Positions 45,231-57,399 of a stretch of DNA of 64,000 nucleotides are shown here, piece by piece. Below the pieces are notes generated by a model, which ran no database searches, was not told the origin of the DNA, and was given only the letters and a program-made list of their open reading frames with translations. The stretch is taken from NCBI GenBank assembly GCA_021432635.1, contig MU270031.1:64118-128117 (forward strand), in the 5' to 3' direction. Position 1 is the stretch's first letter. Each line of letters starts with the position of its first letter. This DNA comes from Thozetella sp. PMI_491. Its lineage: Eukaryota > Ascomycota > Sordariomycetes > Chaetosphaeriales > Chaetosphaeriaceae. A program made the position numbers and the translations under genes.

Positions 45231-48083
45231 ATGGCCTCTACCGCCATTGCAAACGGCGCCAAGAAAATGTCGTTTGCGAAAGTAGGTTCTCACCTCGAAA
45301 TCGCTCCCGTCGGCACAGCCCGTGCCTTAATGGATTGCTGACTCTCCCGTTCTAGGTCGCAGCCGCATCAGTCCCGAAGCAACCTGGTTCCGCCGCCTCC
45401 GCGCGAAGCCCTCCTGCACCGCCGGCCTCCAACGATCAACGTGAGAACGTCCCGTTACAGGCCTCAAATGTCCGGGCGAAAGATACATCACCCTCGACCA
45501 ACGGTGCTTCGCCCGCCGCTGCCGCCGCCCGGCCTGATGCCGTACCCTTCACGGCAGAGAAGTCCAAGAAAGATCTTGCCAATGCAGACACCACCGTCAA
45601 GGTTGTCGAAGGGTTGACGGGCCTCAAGATCGGCACCGCCACACCAAGTCTAGTAGTTAATGGAGCCTCCTCGGCCGCTACCGAGAGATCGAGCAAGAAC
45701 GGCGCAAACAGCCAGACTCCGTCGGATGACAACTCGCAGCGTGCAGATTCGAACTCGGAGCTGGGAACAAAACCTCCGAGTCTAGACGGGAAGAGTATCA
45801 CCTCGGGGACCACTTTCGGAATGGACGAGAAGGAGTCTCTCCGGCCCGATGACAGCGCCAGCGTTATGGCTGCAGCTGAGGACGACGATGCCTCTCTTCG
45901 CGGCTCGCTTGTCGCCGGCTCTCGGGGATCTGAGATGGCTGCCCGTTTCCACCGCCTCCAGCTCGGAGACATGCCCCCTCGCACGTTGGCGACTCACGTC
46001 CCCTTTTCACACCAGATCCAGGGCGTGGCGACGCCACAGAGCGGAAATTCCGACAAGCAAGTGGCCGTTGACTCCAAGCTACCTCTCCACGGAACTGTAT
46101 CGGCATCAGGACCTCTGAATGCCACCGGCTTCTACAACCAGAACCCGGATGAAAAACTCTTGGATGCTATGAAGTCGCCAAAAGACCGTCTATTCCTTCT
46201 CAAGCTCGAGCAGGAGGTCATTCACTTCGTTCAAAACTCGAAGTAAGTTGATTTGCGGTGTCGCCTTAGCCCTATGACTGACGATATATTAGAGAGCCTT
46301 TCATGGACCTCCCGCCGAGCAACTCCTTCTGCAGAATGTTGACCCACAAGCTGGCCGACTACTATCACATGACACACTCGTTCGAGGCGGTGGCCGGATC
46401 CGTCCGTATCTATCGGACACCCTTCTGCAGGATCCCTCCGTTACTCTCTACGATCGAAGTTGCCCCGTCTCAGAGCAGCTCTCCGGCCCCTGCTATCTTG
46501 CCAAAGAAGATAATGCGTCGCGGCGAAGGAGACCTAGGCACTGCCAGTGCCAGTCCTTCCAAGCCAACTTCCGAGGACGGCAGCGATGGTAAAGAGAAAG
46601 GGCCACTCAGCAAAGAGAAGTATGCTTCCCTTAGATCTATATCCTTTTGCCGACCAACAAGCTAATCCCGACTTCGCAGGCTGACCCGGGAGGAGCGTGA
46701 GGAGGCTTACAACCGTGCTAGAGAGCGCATCTTCGGCACAATAGAGAAGATTGAAACAGCGACCCCTGGTACATTGCTCTGCTCTTCCATACCGTCGCCA
46801 GCTCTGCTAACTACGGAGATAGAGGGCGAAGACAGCAACGGCGTATCCCGCGCTAGCTCTGTTTCCGCCAAAGCATCGAACCTCGGAGGCAAGAAAAAGG
46901 CCAAGCAGCGCCGGGAGGATGCGGAGAGCTGGGATTCCCGGTCCAACTATGCCCCTGTTGCCTGGGGTTCGACTCAGAATGCAACCTGGGCGCCGATGAT
47001 GAACAATCCGAACCAGCAGTTCTTCCCCGCCGGCAATGACCAGTACAATGGACAGTACCAGCAGCCCCTGTATGGAAACGGCGTGCAGCCTGTGTTCGGC
47101 GCGGCCCAGTCTTACCCGCAACCGATGGCGAACAATGCATATGTTCCAGCTTACAATGGCATGCCCACGGTCCGTACCTGAATACCTCCGCCTCGATATA
47201 ACTAGCCTTGCTGACCTACCTGTTGTAGCAGTACGCACCTCAGCCTGTGCCGCAGCCTGGAGCCCAGTCGCACCAACGGTACCCTCCCCCCAACCCGGCA
47301 CCCATGGGAGCTCCGTACGGTTCTCCCATGCAAAGCATGGCCCAGCAACCATGGCAGCAGAACTACCCCCAACCTCAGCAGCAGAACGGCGGTTACGCTC
47401 AGCCGCAGCCTGGTTACGCGCAGCCCCCGCCACCGACCTATAACCAGCCGACACCCCAGGCCCAGTTCCCGCCCCGCTCCGTTCCTCCGCCCACCGGCAT
47501 TCCGTACGCCTACGGCCAACTCCCGGCCAACGCGAACCCCAAGGACCCTAAGAGCCAGCATCCCATCCCGGGAAGCTACAAGGGACATGGCGGGTCATTC
47601 AACCCCAAATCCTCCTCCTTCGTTCCCGGCCCGAACGGCGGTGGGATGGGTCCCATGCAGGCTCCTATGCAGACTCCCATGCAGGCTCCCATACCAGCTT
47701 CCATGCAAGGACCGCACCCAACCTTTTATCCAGGCTCGGGGAGCCCCCAATTCAACTCGCCGCACATGAGCTACAGCGGGTACCAGCAGCCCATCCCGCC
47801 GCAGCATCCTCAGGGCATCCCACCACCGGCAGTCTACGGAGCGGCCAATAACTCGTACGGCATGGTCCGGCAGGGCTCTAACAACTCGATTCCCCCCTAC
47901 CACGCCGGACCTCTTGGGCCTCCTCACGGGCCGCAGAGCTTACCTCCGAACCCTGCCCCTAATAATCATATTCACCACAACAACGGCAAGCCTGTTGTGG
48001 CCCAGGGCGGCCCTGCACAGGCGTTCAATCATCTCCCCAACTACGGCAACCCTGCAACGCTCCCGCAGAAGCCTTCGGCTTAG
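45231..48083 (+). CDS. R3H-SUZ domain RNA-binding protein
   Basis: Six exons (45231-45281, 45356-46242, 46293-46619, 46680-46768, 46823-47169, 47229-48083) give 851 residues; all introns are GT-AG and in frame. After a disordered Ser/Ala-rich N-terminus, an R3H domain lies at about 290-365: RLFLLKLEQEVIHFVQNSK, MDLPPSNSFCRMLTHKLADY and the Arg-X3-His-type core. A SUZ-like basic/acidic segment comes next (KKIMRRGEGD ... LTREEREEAYNRARERIFG, about 390-470). The second half is Gln/Pro/Asn/Gly-rich. R3H binds single-stranded nucleic acid; R3H-SUZ proteins such as Encore and ARPP21 act on cytoplasmic mRNA, and the Gln-rich part suggests ribonucleoprotein granules. The mRNA targets are unknown. Confidence 0.9.
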
Positions 48084-48921
48084 GGGTAACAGGGCACGAA
48101 GATGTTTCTATAAGGGTGATGCAGGGACACTCGAAACAGCCGGATGCGCAAGACGAGCGAACGCACATACTTTGTTACACACCCTTGCATTGGGAGCATG
48201 ATAATTTCTAAACCACATCATCGAAAGCGGCGTTCATAGGAGTAGGAAGGCGCACAGGGAGGAAAGAAAGACGGCATACAGCTATGCTTTGGGAGGCAAC
48301 CTGGCTGGCTAGCAGTTCCTTCTGCATTGGCTTTCCGGAAGACTTGCTTAGGTCAGAGGGGAAAACATCAAACATCTAAGAAATGCGGTCTTGGCCTCGC
48401 CGCCTGTTGTCTCGCGACGGGCAGAGGGCAAGATGCAGATCGTAACCAACAAGAGAGCATGGCAAGGCTGGAAAGGAAAGATGGACATAAAAAGACGATA
48501 TTGGAGCCGTAAGGTGCCTGCTCTTCTCATGATCTAATGCCAGGGCGTTTATAGACGTGTCAAGAATAGACGTAAGAAAGGGTTTATTCTCACTGCGGTT
48601 CTGACATGGCAAGCCAGCAGGCCCGCCCATAAAGGTCACCAGGGTCCCTCGACTGATGTGACGATCGTTTGGTCTATTTCATGAGCCATTAACGCCATGA
48701 ACCCTTTTTTTGGTCTGCCGACAACGCAATACCAAAGGTTGCCGTTGCTCAAGCCCGCCCGAGACGCTATCAAGATGGGGCATATCGATGCCCGCAGTAG
48801 CCTGCCTCATGCAACCAATCCTAACAAGCCTCCGTAGCGTCCGTTTCCTCTCATGTCATCACACGAAAATACGTATAATTCAACAGTGCCGAACTCGTAG
48901 ACAGAGCCAGCTAGGCCAAAC
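48084..48921. other. Intergenic region between convergent R3H and eIF3f genes
   Basis: About 840 bases of 3' flanks for two genes. I see no gene or repeat beyond short open frames without features. Confidence 0.5.
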
Positions 48922-50168
48922 TTAGTCGGCACTCTCCCGAGGCTCCCGGGGCTCCCTGGGCTCCCTAGGCTCCCGTTGCTGACCACCTCCCCGACCGCCG
49001 CCCCGTCCTCCCCTCTTACCACCGCGGCCACCGCGGCCGCCCTCGCCCTTCCCATCTTCGCCGTCCTTCTTCTCTCCGTCCCGCTCGACGACCGTCAGGT
49101 TCGCCGTCGCCAGGCGCTGAGCGAGATCGATCTGGGTGCGGATGGTGTTGGCCAGATACGAGACCATCAGGACGTCCTGGATATGGTTGTTGAAGTCGTG
49201 CTCAATGGAAGGATTGTCCACCTTGGGCGCCAGGGAGAGGGCGTTCATCAGGTACTGGCCGAGGGCCTGGTTGCCGTCGCGCTCTTCATCGAGGACCTCG
49301 CCGACATAGCCGCTCACCCGCTCGAGCATGCCACTCACAGACTCTAGTGCAACAGCCAACCCCTCGATATCCGAGACAATGGGTGCTGAGCGCGACTCAA
49401 CATCCGCCGCCGCCGACACGCTGCCGAGCGCGGCCCGCTCGGCGTCGGTGAAGAGCAGCCTGTGGGGTACTTCGATGAAGAGGCACGACTCAGCCGCGCG
49501 CTCGGCATTGACGGCGACAGGGGCGCTGATGTACGTCTTGGTCTCGATCGGAGCGCCGGCATCGGTGCTGATGGTGAGGTGGACGGCCGGGTGCGGGAAC
49601 GTACCGGTCTCGGGCGAGGCGAAGAAGTTCTGGATGAGGGCCGAGAAGCTGTTGAGTTCGTGGCTCGTCGTGTACCAGCCGAGCAGGGTCTCGCGGGGCG
49701 AGGCGCGCAGAGTTAGCGCCAGCATATTCTTCTGGTATTCGACGTCGACCTCGACCTGGTCCTCGTTTTCGGTGTGCGGGATCGCGAAGGTCGAGCGCAC
49801 CTCGGCCTCGGTGCCATCCTCGCTGCGGATGCCGACGAGGGCGCCGATCACTCGGGTAGATTGTGTGTCGCGAATGTCGCGGCGCGTGGCATGGTCGATG
49901 ATGGAGAAGATGGCCTGCACATGGTCACAGGCGAGTTAGCAAGGGGGCCTGTGGCGGAAGAGTGGTGTGGCAGGCACTGGCCGGGGGGTGAAGAGAAGGA
50001 GCCAGCGGTGCTAGTCTAAATCTTCAATCTTTGGAGGGGGAGGGGCATTCAAAATCGCACCTGAGGTTGAAGGCTGACGGTGAGCGGGGCATTTGCAGCA
50101 ACGAAGCCTGTCAAGCTAGGCGCCAGGGGCCGCGCAAGATGGATAAACCGTTCCTGGTCGACCGCCAT
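48922..50168 (-). CDS. Translation initiation factor eIF3 subunit f
   Basis: Minus-strand exons 50168-50061 and 49914-48922 give 366 residues; the intron is GT-AG and phase 0. An MPN domain covers about 28-165: [36 protein letters not shown] and [18 protein letters not shown] with [14 protein letters not shown]. The JAMM metal ligands are absent, as is normal for eIF3f, so it is structural and not a deubiquitinase. The second half (about 200-320) has the C-terminal helices of MPN subunits, including [20 protein letters not shown]. The subunit belongs to the eIF3 octamer that loads the 40S ribosome. The tail is unusual: an Arg-Gly-Gly run followed by four Glu-Pro-Arg repeats. It is head to head with utp25 (381 bp apart). 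Confidence 0.95.
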
Positions 50169-50549
50169 GTTGGATGGTGAGTTGGGTGGTTTTCTTGCCA
50201 GGAGGTTCTGGCGGAGGAAAGGCGGTTGTGCAGGTGGGTAAAAAGAGGTGACTCGCCCGCTACGACTCGCTGCTCCGCCCGCCCCTCGGATTGGGCGCCG
50301 ATGAATTTTGGTCTTGGGGTTGTGCGTGCTAAGATAACGATTGTGATATGCACTTAATCGATATAGCCATCTGCATAAAAAGGTAGCGCTGATACTTGAT
50401 ATTTAATTATCCGAATACGATAAAGCAAGGCTAGGGTGGGTCTCACATGCAAGGCTACGAAGGTGGGGCTGGATTTTTTATAAAAAAGTTCACGGTCGAC
50501 GAGAGCACCTCGTTGCTGCAGAGCACAACTACAAGGAAGAAATTGTGCC
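50169..50549. promoter_or_regulatory. Shared promoter of eIF3f and utp25
   Basis: A 381 bp interval between divergent start codons of a translation factor and a ribosome biogenesis factor. An AT-rich patch lies at 50335-50425. No defined element is recognised. Confidence 0.5.
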
Positions 50550-52834
50550 ATGCCCCAGTACGGTCGCTCCAGTTTTCGAGGCGGCCCAAGAGGCCGTGGA
50601 GGGTTCCGTGGGAGAGGCGGACGGGGTGGACGGGGTGGACGGGGCAGAGGCGCCGGGCGAGGTGGAGGACGACGATTCGATACTGCTCGAACTGCAGAGA
50701 TTGAAGAGTGTGTCATATCTTTAATGGACTGATTCATGCATTTACTGACATTGGGTTTAGTGTCAGAGAAGAACAGCAAAGTCCTTCCGAGGATGAGTTT
50801 GAGAGCCAGGAAGCCAGCGGCTCGGAGGACGATGATGACGACGAGTCAGCTCAGGCTTCTTCTGGGGCATACAACAGCCTCCTGAAGAGTCTATCTGAAA
50901 GTGCTCCTTCTCGGCATAAGCGGAGAAAACTCGACCATCCTGTGTCCGCAGAAAACGTGCAGCAGGAGGACTCAGCGTCGGCAGACGAGGAGGAGGATGC
51001 CGAAAAGGATGTCGATTTGGTCGAAGAGGCAGAGGAAGAGCCTGAGATAGGCCTCATCGAAGATATGTTTGATGATGATGACAACGAAGGGGAAACGTCA
51101 GAGCCATTTGAGACGCACTTTGCCAGTCCTGATGAGAAGGATCTTGCCGAGAAGCTAAAAGCAGCCGAGCAGGGTCAGTGGCAGGCCAAACGAATAGCCA
51201 CGAACACCGCCAGGGTCTATATCAATACGCCAAAGACAGAGAACGGAGCAGAACCTTCCCTACCTGGACCAATATCCGGGCCTAATGGCCTTAAACTCAA
51301 AAAGAAACTACACGAAGTCATTGTCTCAAAACGGCCACAGTTCGATGCCACAGAGAAAGAAGTAGCACCCCTTATTTTCAACTACTACGACACGCTCTAT
51401 TGCGACAGGACCATATCTGCTTCCGAAAGCCTGAGGAGAATGGTAGCACTTCATGCCCTTAACCACGTCTTCAAGTGAGTGCTTCATACATCTCTTGGCT
51501 ATTATCTAGGATGCTTGGCTTACACAGACTGCAGGACTCGGGACCGAGTGATCAAAAACAACTCGCGGCTTTCCCGGGCAGAAGACAAGGACGAATTGGA
51601 GCTGAGGGACCAAGGATTTACACGGCCCAAAGTGTTGATGATCCTGCCCACCCGTCAGTCGTGCGCGAAGATGGTCGAGATGATTCGCTCTCTCGTAGAG
51701 CCTGATCAGCAGGAGAACCGGAAGCGTTTTGAAGACTCGTACATCAGCCGAGACGACCGCTTCTCGGACGACAAGCCGGCCGATTTCCGGGACTTGTTTA
51801 GTGGAAACGACGATGACATGTTCCGACTCGGCATCAAGTTCACAAGGAAGTCAATTAAGTACTTTGCTCAGTTCTACAGCTCGGACATCATCCTGGCCAG
51901 TCCGCTTGGCCTACGCATGGCGATCGGCTCGGAGGAGGACAAGAAGCTGGATTACGATTTCCTAAGCTCCATCGAGCTCGTCGTCGTGGACCAGGCGGAC
52001 GCCCTGCTCATGCAGAACTGGGACCACGTCGAATACATCTTCGAGCACTTGAATCTGCAGCCCAAAGACGCGCACGGCTGTGACTTCAGCCGCGTGCGGA
52101 GCTGGTACTTGGAGAACCAAGCCAAGCACTTCAGACAAGCTATAATCTTTAGTGCATTCAATACCCCGGAGCTCTCGGAGCTTTTCCGGCTTCACTGTAA
52201 CAACTGGGCGGGCAAGTACCGTCTGCAACGCGAATACCCCGGCATCATCCAGCACCTCGGTGTGAAGGCAAAGCAAACCTTCTGCCGCTTCGACTCCGAA
52301 GCCGTTGCCGGCGATCCCGACGCCCGGTTCGACTATTTCATCAAGGCTGTCCTGCCCACGCTCACGAAGCGGGCCAAGGAATCGGACGGGACCCTGATCT
52401 TTATCCCTTCCTATCTTGACTTTGTCAGAGTCCGCAACTACTTGGCTAATAACCCGGCGGCCGAGTCTCTCACTTTCGGCACCATCTCGGAATACGCCGA
52501 CGTGCCCGAGGCTTCCCGGGCAAGGTCGCACTTCCTGAACGGCCGCCACCGAGTGCTCCTCTACACAGAGCGTGCTCACCACTTCCGCCGCTACCAGGTC
52601 AAAGGCGTCAAGAGAGTCATCATGTATGGCTTGCCGGACAATCCCATCTTTTACCAAGAGATTGCCGGAGGCTATCTACAGCAGAGCGAGCAAGCAGGCC
52701 ACGTCGACCGTGGACAAGGAAGGGTCCGAGTCCTGTTCTCTCGATACGACCTTCTCAAGCTAGAGCGAGTCGTCGGCAGCCAGCGGGTGGGCAAGATGCT
52801 GCATGAACGGGGAGATACGTTTGACTTTGTCTAG
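50550..52834 (+). CDS. utp25: U3 snoRNP-associated protein Utp25
   Basis: Exons 50550-50707, 50761-51474 and 51535-52834 give 723 residues; both introns are GT-AG and in frame. The N-terminus is a dense RGG region ([16 protein letters not shown]), then an acidic Ser-rich region, then the Utp25 core: [77 protein letters not shown] and [18 protein letters not shown]. The core resembles a DEAD-box helicase but lacks a clear Walker A, as known for this family (human DIEXF). It acts in the nucleolus in the small-subunit processome for 18S rRNA maturation. The C-terminal [10 protein letters not shown] is conserved. Confidence 0.94.
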
Positions 52835-53133
52835 AAGGACAGGGCACCCAGCCGCCGGGCGACCGAGGATAGGATAGGCACATCGATACACTCTATCGTG
52901 CACCCCAAAAATGTATATATAATACAGAGTCCCGAACTCCAATGCATGTGCCGAGTGTTCCCATGATGTACATAGCACGCCCCAGCCGGTGGCTTCACCA
53001 AGTCTTCGTCGCTGGTTGGCCCACGGCCATTTCCGCATTCTGCGATATGTCAAAATCGTATTTCTAGTCCCGGCTTTGTCGCCAGGTGTCCCCGCATCGG
53101 CCCGGGCTCAACCCCGTCGTCGGTGCCGTCGCC

Positions 53134-53741
53134 TTATTTTTGGAGTTTCAAGTCGGTAATCTTCTCAACCAAGCTCTCGAGCTCCTCCTTGCCCTGGGCG
53201 CGGTACCGTGTTGTCTTTGTGATGTTCTTGTTGGTGAGACGGGTGTGCGGCTTGCCCAGCGCCCGGTCGCGCGCGACGGTTGCCGCTGTCATGGCAAACC
53301 GCATATCCTTAGGGCCGTCGACGAGCTCAAGGATGGCTGACGGGGCTTGGCTGTAGGTGTCCTTGGGCTCGGTACGTAGGACGCGTGTGTAGCCACCAGG
53401 CCGATCGATGTAGCGCTCGCGCAGCTCGCCAAACAGCTTGGGGAGGAGCTCGTGGGGGGTCTGCGACGACGATCCGTGGTTAGGACAACCGAATCGTGGG
53501 TAAGGGGTCAGGGGTTCAGGCTCACAAAGAGAATGCCCTGGGCTGCTCTCCTTGAAGTCTCATTGTTCCTCTTTGCCAGCGTTATCAGCTTCTCGGCCAT
53601 CCGCTGGGCTTCCTTGGCCTTGGGCCATGTCGTGTGGATGGATTCTTGCTTGACGAGGGCCGTGACCAAGTTGCGGAGCAGAGCTCGCCTGTGGGCCGAG
53701 TCACGGCTGAGATGTCTGTACTTGACTGCACCTCCCGCCAT
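53134..53741 (-). CDS. mrpl8: Mitochondrial large ribosomal subunit protein bL17m
   Basis: Minus-strand exons 53741-53526 and 53460-53134 give 180 residues. The start MAGGAVKYRHLSRDSAHRR with RALLRNLVTALVKQESI is the bL17 core, and EKLITLAKRNNETSRRAAQG follows. Exon 2 continues TPHELLPKLFGELRERYIDR and GGYTRVLRTEPKDTYSQAP, also typical. There is no cleavable presequence; the basic N-terminus serves, as in yeast Mrpl8. The protein sits near the exit of the mitochondrial large subunit. The Lys-rich C-terminus is the fungal extension. It is divergent from the mic12 gene at 54182. Confidence 0.95.
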
Positions 53742-54181
53742 GGTGAAGACTGTATGGAAATCGACCTGGAAACCGCAGCTGCCGTCGTTCGGGGTGCCGG
53801 TGGTGGTGGCAGTAGGGGGGGGTAGGTGGTGTGATATGAAGGCCGGGCTGATCGCGAAGTGCAGGGTCTGAGGTCGCGTGGAGCTCGAGGCGGCTCTCGA
53901 AATTTTTGTCTTGGCGCTGGGTTAGCACAGTAGCCGAGCTGCCACCCCTGCAGCGCCCATCCCGGACCACTTTCGTCACCACACACAACCACCACCACCG
54001 GACTTCAATCCGACTTCGTGGGGCAATTGAACCTCCAAGCTATGCCCAGGAACACCTGGGAGGGCTGATGCAATCAATTCCTCTGCTTCCGAGATCGATT
54101 CACCGTCCCAATTGACCACCTCCCGCCCGATTCCGCTGAAATAGCGCAGCCCCTCGGAAGGGCTGTCAAAATCTCCCGATC
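53742..54181. promoter_or_regulatory. Shared promoter of mrpl8 and mic12
   Basis: The 440 bp separate two divergent genes for mitochondrial proteins. It is a plausible common control region for mitochondrial biogenesis, inferred from layout only. A CCACCACC-rich patch lies near 53985-54000. Confidence 0.45.
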
Positions 54182-54922
54182 ATGGGCTTCACCTCCGGCT
54201 TCGTATGCACACCACCGCTTCCCCATTCCTAGCCTCCGCTAATCGCCTCCCTTTAGACCGGCGGCGTGACCGTTACCCTCTCCCTCGCCTACCTTGCGGT
54301 TCTTGCGCACAGGCGCAATCGTGAAGCGCAGTCCGATATCCTCCGCGCCCAGTCCCACGTCCTCAACACCTTCACGCGGGATCCCTCGGCACCGTCGGCC
54401 GCGGTCCCTCCGCCGCCGCTCACGCGTGCCGAGCTCGCCGCACAGCAGCGGGCCAACTTCGTGGAGACGGCCAAGGACCGGTGGAACGCCGAGATCGAGA
54501 ACGCCGTGCGCTGGGCGCAGACCAAGGACTGGGAGGAGGTCCGCGAGAGTGCCGAGGGCGCCGTCTCCCGGGTGCTGGGCCTGGCATCGGCCAGCGACGC
54601 CGCCACCCAGGTGCGCAGCGGGACCCAGGCGACAAATGAGGCTGCCGGGAGCGTAACGGACGGTGCGAAGGGCCTGCTCGCCAAGGGCGTCGAGAAGGCC
54701 AAGGTCACCGTGGGACTGGCCGAGCAGAAGGCCGAGAAAGCAAAGGAAGAGACCAAGAAGGGCGTCGCGGCGCTGCTCAAGGACGATGGATCCACAGTCC
54801 AGAAGGCGCTCGACCAGCGCTACAAGAAGAGCGATGCCATGGAGAAGAGCGTGGCGGAGGTCTTGAGCGAGCGGTACAAGCCGATCGACGCGAGGGACAA
54901 TACAAGGTTACGGGGATTGTGA
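54182..54922 (+). CDS. mic12: MICOS complex subunit Mic12
   Basis: Exons 54182-54202 (21 bases) and 54257-54922 give 228 residues. The junction makes MGFTSGFTGGVTVTLSLAYL, the exact type of start seen in Mic12/Aim5 proteins. A single membrane segment at about 8-24 anchors the protein in the inner mitochondrial membrane, with the rest in the intermembrane space. The remaining sequence is an Ala/Lys/Glu-rich helix with repeats of the kind KAKVTVGLAEQKAEKAKEE and then the C-terminal SVAEVLSERYKPIDARDNT. Mic12 links Mic10 and Mic60 parts of the MICOS complex that shapes crista junctions. The very short first exon is easily missed by gene finders. It is divergent from mrpl8. Confidence 0.88.
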
Positions 54923-55798
54923 AGTCGCAGCGTTCAAAACCTGAAGAAGTTGTGCTTGGGCCTGTCGCCGCCGCGGCCCGCGGGTGGCGACATGGCTGCT
55001 GCTCATTTGTTTACATAGATAGACGGCGTGATGTACTATACCGAAGTACCCAACTACCTAGAGTGCGATCCTCCTCAGAGGGTGGTGAACCGCTTTATGA
55101 TTTCTCAACTCGAGCGCCCGCCGTTCCTAGCAATTACTCTCCCCGTGCTCTTGGATCGGCCAACTTCACTGCCTCGATGGACTAAGATGTGTGTGATCAG
55201 GAGCGCTCAATGCAACTGACACAGGCACATACACAGAGAGGCATGACAGAGATCTTATACAACGAGCAGGGACTTCGGGTCCACCGATCATCGCCACGGC
55301 GAATGGATGATAAGCTTCATGATGTATATGTACGGTTCCGCCACATCCTAGTCTTTAGTCTGTTTACCTAGCAAGTTGCAGATGGGACATTCTTTCGACT
55401 GCATCGGAATACTAACAAATACTAACCTGAAATAAGAACCGATTCTCTAAGTATATATTAAAAGCGTTAAGCTCCTATCCCAGAGCTCTAGGGCATGCTG
55501 AGACTGGCCGTTGCCAGCTGACTAGCAGAATACTAATAGCTGCTTGGGACTAGACTAGGCCCATACCTGCCAAGGTTCCTGGTGGATAGACATACCCGAA
55601 CTCGCAACCGATAGGGATCGGGATATCCGACACTAAGCATCCATCGAACGATTATTGCCCGATTCTCGGCGTCTTCAGACGAAGCCTCAGGTGATCTAAT
55701 CTACTAGATTGAGAGCATAGGGCTTATAAGAGTAGAGGCAGCATGGAGAACGTAGACCTGAGTGCCATGGAAGGCTGTTTGCTGGAGCTATATTGACA
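54923..55798. other. AT-richer intergenic region upstream of the oxidase gene
   Basis: About 880 bases with no gene. From about 55370 onward it is AT-rich with many TA dinucleotides, different from the GC-rich flanks on the left. It contains the inverted repeat at 55617-55631 (separate entry) and neighbouring CCGAT/ATCGG half-sites. Confidence 0.6.
55617..55631. promoter_or_regulatory. CGG-N5-CCG inverted repeat upstream of the oxidase gene
   Basis: ATCGG-GATAT-CCGAC, 168 bases before the oxidase ATG. With the preceding G, 15 bases (55616-55630) are identical to 61258-61272 in the regulator/transporter promoter. A further CCGAT at 55608-55612 makes an everted pair with the first half-site. 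This is the form of site bound by Zn2Cys6 dimers; binding itself is inferred. Confidence 0.7.
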
Positions 55799-57009
55799 AT
55801 GCAGGAGAAATCAATCGTAAATACAAGGCCGACTGTGGTAGTTGTCGGGTAAGCCCACGAGATTGTCCCCAAGATGGTCCAAGCTAACTTGAAATTCTCA
55901 GCGCTGGTGTTATTGGTCTAACCAGTGCACTCGCTCTTCAAGCGTCTCTATCAAGAGAGGAGTATGGTGTACTGGTCGTCGCACGGGAATGGCCATCTCA
56001 ATTGAACTACTCAGTCGACTATGCCTCCATGTGGGCAGGAGCACACGTGAGACCAATCCCAGCGACGAGCCCACAACTGACACGCGAGGCGGCCTGGTTG
56101 AAGCGGGCGGTGACCGTATTCGCGGAGCAAGCAGAACGCGAGCCGTGGCTGGGTGTCCGGCAAACTCCAGCAATTGAGCACCTGGCAGTTCCCGACGCAT
56201 CGTACAGAGCCCAGAACGCTTCTAGCTTTGCCGCCGAGACAGGCTTATCTGGCTACCGACAGCTCGCCGCCAACGAGCTTCCCGAGGGCATCAAGTTGGG
56301 ACTCGCCTACGACTCTTTTTGCATCAATGCGCCTTTATATTGCGCAGGCTTCCTGCGAAAGTTCTTACTTCACGGCGGCCATATCCTACAACGCAGCCTA
56401 AGTAGCCAATGGGAGGCATTTTCGCTCCAAGGCTGGAATACATGTCTAGTTGTCAATGCCACGGGCGTCGGATTCGGAGACCCCCTGTGTTTCCCTACCC
56501 GTGGGCAGATAGTACTTACGCGTCTGGACTCGGTGGAGGAGACTGTTACTCGGCAGAACGCGGACGGGACTTGGTCGTTTGTGATTCCACGCTCATACGC
56601 AGGGGGCACCATTATCGGCGGCACTAAGGAACCACACGACTGGTCCACCGAGCCAAGGCCGGAGATAACGGCCAAGCTCCTAGAGAACGCAATCACGCAA
56701 CTTGGTCCCAAGGTCTTGGGCCTTCCGTCAACCTGCACAACCTTGGGACAGGAATTAGTGATGCGAGATGTCGTTGGTCGGCGACCAAGTCGGGAGGGCG
56801 GAATGCGTGTGGAAGTAGAGCGGGCCGAAGACCCCGGCTCGAGTCGACATCGACTCCACCGCTCAGTCGTCCACGCGTATGGCGCTGGTGGAAGGGGTTA
56901 TGAAATAAGCTGGGGTGTTGCGGAAGAAGTAGCCAGGCTCGTGGAGCGAGAGCTGTCAACTGCGGATGTCCAGGTAGCGCCTGGACAAACGGAGAAGGCC
57001 AAGCTGTAA
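55799..57009 (+). CDS. D-amino-acid-oxidase-type FAD oxidoreductase, peroxisomal
   Basis: Exons 55799-55848 and 55902-57009 give 385 residues. The GT-AG intron splits the dinucleotide-binding loop; spliced, it reads TVVVVGAGVIGLTSALALQ, the GXGXXG Rossmann motif. NYSVDYASMWAGAHVRPIP matches the FAD-contacting region of the DAO family, IPRSYAGGTIIGGTKE carries the substrate-carboxylate Arg region, and VVHAYGAGGRGYEISWG is the C-terminal FAD motif. The last three residues are AKL, a type 1 peroxisomal signal, as usual for D-amino-acid oxidases. It would oxidise a D-amino acid (or related amine acid) to an oxo acid, ammonia and hydrogen peroxide. It seems intact. It heads a likely small catabolic cluster with a hydrolase, a regulator and a transporter; the true substrate is unknown. 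Confidence 0.88.
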
Positions 57010-57399
57010 AGCCCTCAGATATCAGTTCTTTACTGAACAGACTTACTACGACATATATATTCGAACCACATTAAAAAGCTCTACCTGTCAGTGTCGACAG
57101 GCGCTTGGTAAACTTTTGAATATCAAAGAGCTTTGCAGCAGAGTGAGGAGAAATATAGTAGTAGCGCACATCTAAAATAGCGTTACATTCCACTCTACTA
57201 AGCTGCCTGTGAATAGCGTAATTCTAGAGATTGTTGTAAGACAATATAGGATGGGTTTCTTAAGGCCAGGAATAGACTAGGAATGGTAATGCGAAGGCAC
57301 GGTTTATGTATATCGTCTAAACAGGGTCTGGTGGATATTCTTAGCCTACATAACTAAGTCAGATATGTACATTACGCTCTCCTCCTTTGATCGATGCGT
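57010..57399. other. AT-rich spacer between oxidase and hydrolase genes
   Basis: About 390 bases between converging 3' ends. It is AT-rich and rich in TA and CTA/TAG words, compatible with past RIP mutation of repeat-derived DNA, but no element is recognisable. Confidence 0.45.
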
